A stretch of DNA of 10,018 nt from assembly GCA_046714355.1 (NCBI GenBank), contig JBKKAR010000166.1, forward strand, positions 1 to 10,018. The letters run 5' to 3'. The translations under genes and the position numbers were made by a program. This DNA comes from JACDAN01 sp046714355 (GTDB taxonomy: Bacteria > Actinomycetota > Thermoleophilia > Gaiellales > Gaiellaceae). A model generated the notes under the pieces. That model saw only the letters and a list, made by a program, of their open reading frames with translations. It did no database searches and was not told the origin of the DNA. Position 1 is the stretch's first letter. Every line of letters begins with the position of its first letter. Positions 5,179-10,018 of the stretch are shown in pieces.

Positions 5179-6195
5179 ATGGCAAGGCGGGGAGGATGGA
5201 GAAGAGTCGGGGCGCGGCGGAGTTTCCATTACGAAGATGCACGCGGGAAGCGCGTCACGGATCCGGACAAGGTCAAGCGCATCGAGGCGCTCGTGATCCC
5301 ACCTGCCTGGCGGGACGTGTGGATTTCGCCGCGCGCGAACGCAAAGCTTCAGGCGACGGGGGTCGACAGAGCGGGACGCCGTCAGTACCTGTATCACCCG
5401 GACTTTCGCGCGCAGCAGGAACAGGCGAAGTACGACAAGCTCGTTCGGTTCGCCGAGCATCTGCCCGAGCTCCGGCAGGCGATATCCGACGATCTCGATG
5501 CCGACGAGTTCACACCCGAGTGGACCTGCGCGCTCGCGGTGAAACTGATCAACCTCGGCTGGTTCCGCGTCGGTGCGGAGCGCTATGCCAAGCGGTACCG
5601 ATCCTTCGGGATCACCACCTTGACGAAGAACCACGTGGCGGTGCGGGGAAGCCGTGTCTCGTTCCGTTACCGCGGAAAGCATCGAGTTTGGGTCCGGACG
5701 GCGCTCGTCGACGCTGAACTGGCGGAGGCAATGCGCTCGCTGCTGAAGCTGAAAGGCGGCCGTCGCCTCTTCCGCTTCCGTACCGACGACCGCCTCTGCA
5801 CCCTCACCGGCCGGAAGCTGAACGAGTACATCCAGGAGCGAATGGGCGGGGAGTTCACCGCCAAGGACTTTCGAACGTGGGGTGGGACGCTGACCGCAGC
5901 CGTCGCGCTCGCAGAGCGGGGGCTTCCCGAGAATGAAACTGAGGCGAAGCGGGTCCTCGCCGGCGTGATGCGCACGGTCGGGGAGCGTCTCGGAAACACA
6001 CCCGCTGTCGCCCGTTCCTCCTATGTCAGTCCAGCGGTCGTCGAGCAGTATCTCGACGGGCGCACGATCGACGACTTTCGGCCCCGACATTTGCGTGTCG
6101 TCGGCGCTCGCGATATCGACCTCGACCTGGAAGAGCGTGCGCTGCTCTCGCTTCTGCGTTCGTGGCGCATTCGACGGTCGCGCGTGGCAGCCTAG
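5179..6195 (+). CDS. DNA topoisomerase IB (poxvirus-like bacterial type)
   Basis: 338 residues, the usual size for bacterial type IB topoisomerases, which relax DNA by cutting one strand through a 3'-phosphotyrosine. The N-terminal domain has TDPDKVKRIEALVIPPAW (27-44), VWISPRANAKLQATGVD (47-63) and GRRQYLYHP (66-74). The catalytic domain shows LGWFRVG (126-132) with R130, the RGK turn with K167, KDFRTWGGT (229-237) with R232, and the active-site Tyr Y282 in RSSYVSP. These match Arg130, Lys167, Arg223 and Tyr274 of the vaccinia enzyme. The vaccinia His265 position is N273 in LGNTP, as I recall is common in bacterial members. Ser follows where many bacterial enzymes have His (Y-V-S-P). The ATG start probably serves a leaderless message. 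A 59-base spacer separates it from the next gene. Confidence 0.95.
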   Translation: MARRGGWRRVGARRSFHYEDARGKRVTDPDKVKRIEALVIPPAWRDVWISPRANAKLQATGVDRAGRRQYLYHPDFRAQQEQAKYDKLVRFAEHLPELRQAISDDLDADEFTPEWTCALAVKLINLGWFRVGAERYAKRYRSFGITTLTKNHVAVRGSRVSFRYRGKHRVWVRTALVDAELAEAMRSLLKLKGGRRLFRFRTDDRLCTLTGRKLNEYIQERMGGEFTAKDFRTWGGTLTAAVALAERGLPENETEAKRVLAGVMRTVGERLGNTPAVARSSYVSPAVVEQYLDGRTIDDFRPRHLRVVGARDIDLDLEERALLSLLRSWRIRRSRVAA

Positions 6196-6197
6196 AA

Positions 6198-6215
6198 TTC
6201 AACTGCGGCGTTGAA
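6198..6215. other. Small dyad after the topoisomerase stop
   Basis: TTCAAC (6198-6203) and GTTGAA (6210-6215) are inverted around six bases, directly after the stop codon and upstream of the small zinc protein gene. It could be an operator. The stem is too short and lacks the T-run expected of a terminator. A TACGCT at 6217-6222 is a possible -10 for the next gene. Confidence 0.35.
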
Positions 6216-6240
6216 GTACGCTGCTGAATCTCGAACGAAA

Positions 6241-6246
6241 AGGAGG
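6241..6246 (+). promoter_or_regulatory. Strong ribosome binding site deciding a TTG start
   Basis: AGGAGG, within AAAGGAGG, lies eight bases upstream of the TTG at 6255. It is the strongest ribosome binding site in the window and fixes the start of the small protein gene at this TTG. Confidence 0.85.
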
Positions 6247-6254
6247 ACGTTCTC

Positions 6255-6452
6255 TTGGCTCGGAAAACAGTGCTCGTTTGCGACAGTTGCGGCAAGGAAG
6301 TCGGCGAGGGGAAGGGCGCGACCCTACGGCTCTCGTATTCCGACGCCCGCCGCGGCGCGAAGCAGGCGGATCTCTGCGACGACTGCTCGAGCAAGATGCC
6401 CGGCCGCGCCGCCGCCCGTAGAGGCCGGCGCCCAAAGTCCGCAGTGGCTTAA
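6255..6452 (+). CDS. Small zinc-finger-like protein with basic, AT-hook-like tail (function unknown)
   Basis: 65 residues. The N-terminal half has two Cys pairs, C9DSC12 and C41DDC44, a spacing that suggests a zinc ribbon. The linker (GKGATLRLSYSDARRGAKQADL) separates them. The tail, PGRAAARRGRRPKSA, is strongly basic and its RGRRPK resembles an AT-hook or the DNA-binding tail of Lsr2-type proteins, although the body is not Lsr2. I recognise it only as one of the small CxxC...CxxC proteins common in actinobacteria; nucleic-acid binding is an inference. The TTG start follows a strong AGGAGG site, so high translation is expected. It follows the topoisomerase gene on the same strand and is followed by a terminator-like hairpin. 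Confidence 0.85.
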   Translation: MARKTVLVCDSCGKEVGEGKGATLRLSYSDARRGAKQADLCDDCSSKMPGRAAARRGRRPKSAVA

Positions 6453-6463
6453 GCGTGCCTTCA

Positions 6464-6487
6464 GAGGGCGGGGGTGACCCCGCCCTC
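6464..6487 (+). terminator. Terminator-like hairpin after the small zinc protein gene
   Basis: GAGGGCGGGG (6464-6473) and CCCCGCCCTC (6478-6487) form a perfect 10-bp stem with a GTGA loop of GNRA type, 11 bases after the stop codon. Only a weak ATTT stretch follows, so intrinsic termination may be partial, as often in high-GC actinobacteria. Confidence 0.6.
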
Positions 6488-6513
6488 ACGCATTTCCCGC
6501 TCGTTCCGTATCA

Positions 6514-6544
6514 CCTCTGAAACGGCGAGCGGAGCCGTCAGAGG
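6514..6544. promoter_or_regulatory. Dyad upstream of the AddB-like gene
   Basis: CCTCTG (6514-6519) pairs with CAGAGG (6539-6544), and ACGGC (6522-6526) with GCCGT (6534-6538), with a two-base bulge. It covers the place of the -35 box for TACGAT at 6552-6557, so a repressor site is possible. Confidence 0.45.
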
Positions 6545-6551
6545 CCAGGTC

Positions 6552-6557
6552 TACGAT
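6552..6557 (+). promoter_or_regulatory. Candidate -10 element for the addB-addA pair (leaderless)
   Basis: TACGAT ends six bases before the ATG at 6564, the classic spacing for leaderless actinobacterial messages. No ribosome binding site precedes this ATG. Confidence 0.5.
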
Positions 6558-6563
6558 AGGTCG

Positions 6564-9488
6564 ATGGGGTTGACGCTGCTCGCCGGGCCGGCGAACGCGG
6601 GCAAGGTCGAGTTGCTGCTCGACCGCTACCTGGACGCGCTCGACCAAGATCCTCTGCTCATCGTGCCGAACCGTCCGGACGTCGAGTGGGCGGAGCGCGA
6701 GCTGCTGGGACGGTCTCCCGCGCTCCTCGACGGGTCGATCTCCACCTTCGACGGTGTCTTCGAGCGCATTGCGGCGGGCGACCCGGACACACGGCCCGTC
6801 GCGGCCGACGTCCAGCAGGCACTGGCGCTCCGCGCGGCCGTCGCGAAGACGCCGCTCAACGGACTCGGGGAGTCGGCCCGCTCGGCAGGCTTCGCGGACG
6901 CGCTGCGCGATGCGATCGCCGAGGTCGAGTCCGGACTCGTCTCGCCGGCCGAGCTCGAAGGTCCGCTCGGCCGTCTCTACGCCTCGTACCGCGAGGAGCT
7001 CGACCGGCTCGGCCTCTGGGACCGGCACCAGCTCCGCGCCGCCGCCGCGGAGAGGCTGGCGACCGCGCTCGAGGCGTGGGAGGGGCAGCCGGTCTTCGCC
7101 TACGGGTTCGAGGATCTCACCGAGACCGAGTGGGCTCTCCTCCGGGCCCTTGCCGGGAGGGCGGACGTGACGGTCTCGCTTCCGTACGAGCCGGGCCGGC
7201 CCGCATTCGAGTGGCTCGGTGGGACGTCGGAGGAGCTCGCCCAGCTGGCCGACGGCGCGCTCACGGAGCTTGGCCCCCGCTACGCGGAGGTTGCGCACCC
7301 CGCGCTCGCCCACCTCGAGCGCGGGCTCTTCGGTGACGCCGATGGAGAACCTCCTGCGCTCGATGGCGCGATCCGCTTCTTCGAGGGGGCGGGAACGCGA
7401 GGCGCGCTCGAGCTGGTGGGCGAGGAGATCCTCCACCTCCTGCGCGACGGGACGGCGCCCGACCAGATCGGTGTCGTCGTCCCCTCGTACGACCGGTGGC
7501 GAGCTCCACTCGAGACGGCGTTCGCGACGCTCGGGATCTCCTACGCGATCGATTCGCCGACCCGGCTCCCGCAGACGCCCTTCGGACAGGCGTTGCTCGC
7601 CCTGCTCCGGTTCGCGTGGCTGGGCGTCGGCCGGCCCGAGCTCTTCCGTTACCTCCGCTCGCCCTACTCCGGGCTTCGCCGGGGAAGCGTCGACTACGTC
7701 GAGGGACGGCTGCGCGGCCGCGCGATCTCCGTGTCCGACCGCGTCGAGGAGGAGCTCGAGACGCTGCGCGAGGCGCGACTTCCCGCGCTCGACGGACTGC
7801 GCTCCGGCGGATCCCCGGTGGAGGCTGTCCACGCGCTTGCGACGTCGATGATCCGTGCCGCGCATGGAGTCGAGCGGCCGCCCGCCGACGACTCCTCGCG
7901 CGACGACCTGCGGGCGTACGAGGGCTGCCGGCGTGTCCTTCAGGATCTCGAGGGCTGGGAGCGGCTCGCTTCGCCGGTGTCGCGCGAGGACGTGCTCGCC
8001 GCGCTCGAGCGGGCGCCGGTCCGTGAGCCTGGCGCGGCGGAGGCCGGCCGCGTACCCGTCCTCGACCTCACCCGCGCGCGCACCCACCGCTTCGAGCACG
8101 TGTTCGTCCTCGGCCTGGAGGAAGGCAGCCTGCCGCGCCGCTCGCCCGCGACGCCGTTCCTGGACGATGACGAGCGCCGGCGGATCGGCGACCGGCTCAA
8201 GCGCGGCGACGCGCACGCCCGCGACCGCTACCTCTTCTACACGGCCTGCACGCGGCCAACCGAGCGGCTGTACCTCGTCCGCGAGGCTGCATCGGACGAG
8301 GGCAGCCCCAAGGAGGCGAGCCCCTTCTGGGAGGAGGTCGTCGGGCTCTTCCCGTCCGACGACGTCGCACGCTCGACGACCCGGCGGCCCCTCTCGGCGC
8401 TCACCTGGGGCCTGGAGGCGGCCCCGACCGAGCGCGAGCGGCTCCGCGCCCTCGCCGGCCTGTGGGCGGACGAGGCGCGCCGCGACGACGCCGACGGGCT
8501 CGCCCGCGCGAATGGTTGGGAGCGGAAGCTCGACCGCGCGCGCAGGGCGTTCACGCGCCAGACTCGCCTCACCCATCCGCTCGTCCTCGGCGAGCTCAGC
8601 GGCCGCTCGGTGTTCAACGTCACCGAGCTGGAGCGCTTCGCCGACTGCTCGTCGGCCTGGTTCTTCGATCGGGTCATCGATCCGAAGACGATCGACCAGG
8701 AGGTGGACGCGAAGCTCCGCGGGTCGATTGCGCACTCCGCGCTCTTCCGCTTCTTCAAGGGTCTGCCCAAAGAGCTCGGCGTCGACCGCGTCGTCCCGGA
8801 GCAGGTCGAGGACGCCGTCCGCTTCATGCGCGCGTGCCTCGACCAGGCGCTCGCCGGAGTGAAGCTCGAGATGACGGAGCTGCAGCGCCGCGAGCTCCAG
8901 CAGACGCTTGCACGGGATCTCGAGCGCCTCGTCCGGTCCGAGGCCGAGACGCAGCTGCCGCTGGAGCCGCGGCAGTTCGAGGTCTCGTTCGGCTCCGAGC
9001 GCTCTGTGCCCGAGCTCCAGCGCGGGCTCGAGCTCGGCGACGGCGTCGTCGTCTCCGGGAAGATCGACCGGATCGACGTCGACCCGTTCAGCGCCCGCGG
9101 GATCGTCCAGGACTACAAGTCGGGCAAGAGCGCGCCGTCCGCGCGCGACATCGACAAGGAGCTCCGGCTCCAGATCCCGCTCTACATGCTCGTCCTCCGT
9201 GACCTCGTGGGAATCGAGCCGCTCGGCGGCGTGTACCGGCCGCTCGCCGGAGACCGCGGCCCGCGCGGGCTCCTGCGCGCCGAGGCGAAGGAGGACGCGC
9301 TGCCCGGCTTCGCCAAGGCCGACTACCTCGATGAGGAGGCGTTCTGGGCGCAGGTCGAGGGCGCTCTGGACACGGCGCGCCGCTTTGCGGGCCGGATCCG
9401 CGAAGGCGACGTGGTGCACGACCCGAAGGGCGGCGAGTGTCCCTCCTGGTGCGAGGTCTGGCCGATGTGCCGGGTGAAACGCGCATGA
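6564..9488 (+). CDS. addB: AddB-like helicase-nuclease subunit (inactivated helicase, Fe-S cluster PD-(D/E)XK nuclease)
   Basis: 974 residues. AddAB complexes unwind and trim double-strand DNA ends for homologous recombination. The N-terminus has a degenerate Walker A, GPANAGKV (8-15), where Ser/Thr is replaced by Val. The middle keeps UvrD-fold segments such as FEHVFVLGLEEGSLPRR and YTACTRPTERLYLV. The C-terminus is a RecB-type nuclease: GSIAH with H724, IDRID with D835, then D850-Y-K852. C695 together with C959, C963 and C969 forms the four-Cys pattern that holds an iron-sulfur cluster in AddB (C-x3-C-x5-C at the very end). The ATG at 6564 is chosen because the Walker-like motif follows directly and TACGAT precedes it; an upstream GTG at 6474 lies in a hairpin loop. 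It overlaps the next gene by ATGA, so the pair is coupled. Confidence 0.9.
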   Translation: MGLTLLAGPANAGKVELLLDRYLDALDQDPLLIVPNRPDVEWAERELLGRSPALLDGSISTFDGVFERIAAGDPDTRPVAADVQQALALRAAVAKTPLNGLGESARSAGFADALRDAIAEVESGLVSPAELEGPLGRLYASYREELDRLGLWDRHQLRAAAAERLATALEAWEGQPVFAYGFEDLTETEWALLRALAGRADVTVSLPYEPGRPAFEWLGGTSEELAQLADGALTELGPRYAEVAHPALAHLERGLFGDADGEPPALDGAIRFFEGAGTRGALELVGEEILHLLRDGTAPDQIGVVVPSYDRWRAPLETAFATLGISYAIDSPTRLPQTPFGQALLALLRFAWLGVGRPELFRYLRSPYSGLRRGSVDYVEGRLRGRAISVSDRVEEELETLREARLPALDGLRSGGSPVEAVHALATSMIRAAHGVERPPADDSSRDDLRAYEGCRRVLQDLEGWERLASPVSREDVLAALERAPVREPGAAEAGRVPVLDLTRARTHRFEHVFVLGLEEGSLPRRSPATPFLDDDERRRIGDRLKRGDAHARDRYLFYTACTRPTERLYLVREAASDEGSPKEASPFWEEVVGLFPSDDVARSTTRRPLSALTWGLEAAPTERERLRALAGLWADEARRDDADGLARANGWERKLDRARRAFTRQTRLTHPLVLGELSGRSVFNVTELERFADCSSAWFFDRVIDPKTIDQEVDAKLRGSIAHSALFRFFKGLPKELGVDRVVPEQVEDAVRFMRACLDQALAGVKLEMTELQRRELQQTLARDLERLVRSEAETQLPLEPRQFEVSFGSERSVPELQRGLELGDGVVVSGKIDRIDVDPFSARGIVQDYKSGKSAPSARDIDKELRLQIPLYMLVLRDLVGIEPLGGVYRPLAGDRGPRGLLRAEAKEDALPGFAKADYLDEEAFWAQVEGALDTARRFAGRIREGDVVHDPKGGECPSWCEVWPMCRVKRA

Positions 9489-10018
9489 CCTGGGAGCCGA
9501 ACCCCGAGCAGCGGGCGGCCGTGGAGGCGAAGGGCCGCGTCTTCGTCTCGGCCGGCGCCGGAACGGGGAAGACGGCCGTCCTCGTCGAGCGCTTCGTCGA
9601 GGCGGTTTGCGATCGAGGCCTCGATATCGAATCCATCCTCGTCATTACCTACACGAAGCGCGCGGCGGGCGAGCTGCGGGCCAGGATCCGCGCCGAGCTC
9701 CGGCGACGGGGGCGCGCCGACCTCGCGCGGGGGCTCGACGGTGCCTGGATCTCCACGATCCACGGCTTCTGCAACCGGCTGTTGAAGACGTATCCCTTCG
9801 AGGCAGGCCTCGACCCCCGCTTCCGCGAGCTGGACGACGCGCAGTCGTCCGTCCTCTCGAGCGAGGCGTTCGACGAGGCGCTCGACGCGTTCTGCGCGCC
9901 GGGCGAGGATGCAAACGGGCGTGCCGGCGAAGCCCGCCCCCCCTCAGTAGGCGCCCCCGCGTCGGCGCCTAGCGCGCGGGCGCGGCTGCGGACGCCCAAC
10001 GGGGCGCGCGGCCGACGG
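9485..10018 (+). CDS. addA: AddA/UvrD-like superfamily 1 helicase (partial, 5' part only)
   Basis: 178 residues before the right edge. Helicase motifs appear in order: Q motif PNPEQRAAVEA (5-15), Walker A SAGAGTGKT (22-30), motif Ia VITYTKRAAGELRARI (53-68) and WISTIHGFCNRLLK (88-101). Together with the AddB-like subunit encoded just upstream (ATGA overlap) it should be the motor of the end-processing complex. A C-terminal nuclease domain, expected for AddA, would lie outside the window. Up to about residue 138 the sequence looks normal. Residues 139-164 are rich in Ala, Pro, Gly and Arg and do not look like helicase; the DNA there holds a palindrome and a run of seven C. The frame stays open to the edge, and both alternative frames meet a stop soon after the C-run. 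Confidence 0.92.
   Translation, partial: MTWEPNPEQRAAVEAKGRVFVSAGAGTGKTAVLVERFVEAVCDRGLDIESILVITYTKRAAGELRARIRAELRRRGRADLARGLDGAWISTIHGFCNRLLKTYPFEAGLDPRFRELDDAQSSVLSSEAFDEALDAFCAPGEDANGRAGEARPPSVGAPASAPSARARLRTPNGARGRR
9899..9976 (+). repeat. Candidate in-frame palindromic insertion in the addA-like gene
   Basis: A 78-base (26-codon) stretch of low-complexity coding sequence carries TAGGCGCC (9948-9955) and GGCGCCTA (9964-9971) as a perfect hairpin with an eight-base loop. It is bordered by similar sequences, GCGCGCCGGGCG (from 9895) and GCGCGCGGGCG (from 9972). Taking it out joins Phe-Cys-Ala to Arg-Ala-Arg-Leu without changing frame. The borders are GC-rich, so the repeat could be chance. 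The exact limits are an estimate. Confidence 0.45.

Noticed and set aside
5113..6090. 325-codon minus-strand open frame opposite the topoisomerase gene
   Set aside because: No recognisable domain, and the plus strand encodes a complete topoisomerase IB with all catalytic residues.
6474..6563. Upstream GTG start adding 30 residues to the AddB-like protein
   Set aside because: The GTG lies in the loop of the terminator-like hairpin, the added residues look unrelated to the family, and TACGAT six bases before 6564 favours the later ATG.
6486..9419. Very long open frame (977 codons) on the minus strand, antisense to the AddB-like gene
   Set aside because: It is the high-GC mirror of a strongly supported gene. 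Its translation is Arg/Glu/Leu-rich without any recognisable domain.
9937..9943. Frameshift at the run of seven C in the helicase gene
   Set aside because: The current frame stays open to the edge, while the other two frames reach TAG within the following hairpin, so no correction is needed to keep the gene open.
1..10018. CRISPR array, tRNA, rRNA or transposase
   Set aside because: No regularly spaced repeats, no cloverleaf-type sequence and no transposase or integrase motif was seen on either strand.

Overview
The window is about 10 kb of very GC-rich DNA, densely packed, with GTG/TTG starts and several start codons that sit only 6-10 bases below a TANNNT hexamer, as in leaderless transcripts. 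Together with the gene content (three-part proton-pumping transhydrogenase, a bacterial type IB topoisomerase, a small CxxC protein with a basic tail, an AddB/AddA-like nuclease-helicase pair) this suggests an actinobacterium, perhaps of the Thermoleophilia. The class is an inference from style, not a sequence match.

Left block, minus strand (1-3416): an operon read right to left, pntAa -> pntAb -> pntB -> an ornithine cyclodeaminase/mu-crystallin family gene that runs off the left edge. The last three genes overlap by a few bases. The pntAa-pntAb junction is the exception: 157 bases of strongly structured, non-coding DNA that look like an insertion which duplicated the original stop/start junction. 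The operon makes a membrane transhydrogenase that exchanges reducing power between NADH and NADPH, plus a probable NAD(P)-dependent imine/amino-acid enzyme.

Middle (3435-5092): a stand-alone HD-GYP phosphodiesterase gene starts only 18 bases from pntAa and diverges from it. It ends in a CTAG tetranucleotide that also supplies the stop codon of the convergent isocitrate dehydrogenase gene. The dehydrogenase has the full isocitrate-binding set but an unusual cofactor loop. With pnt it makes this a neighbourhood of NAD(P)H metabolism.

Right block, plus strand (5179-10018): a DNA topoisomerase IB, a small zinc-finger-like protein with its own strong ribosome binding site, a terminator-like hairpin, then an AddB-like helicase-nuclease subunit and an AddA/UvrD-like helicase (ATGA overlap, cut off by the right edge) for double-strand break processing. 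The AddA gene carries what looks like an in-frame insertion of a palindromic element.

No tRNA, rRNA, CRISPR array, transposase or phage gene was seen. The most interesting signals are the two candidate hairpin-element insertions (2144-2326 and about 9899-9976) and the atypical isocitrate dehydrogenase; I see no clear new multi-gene system.
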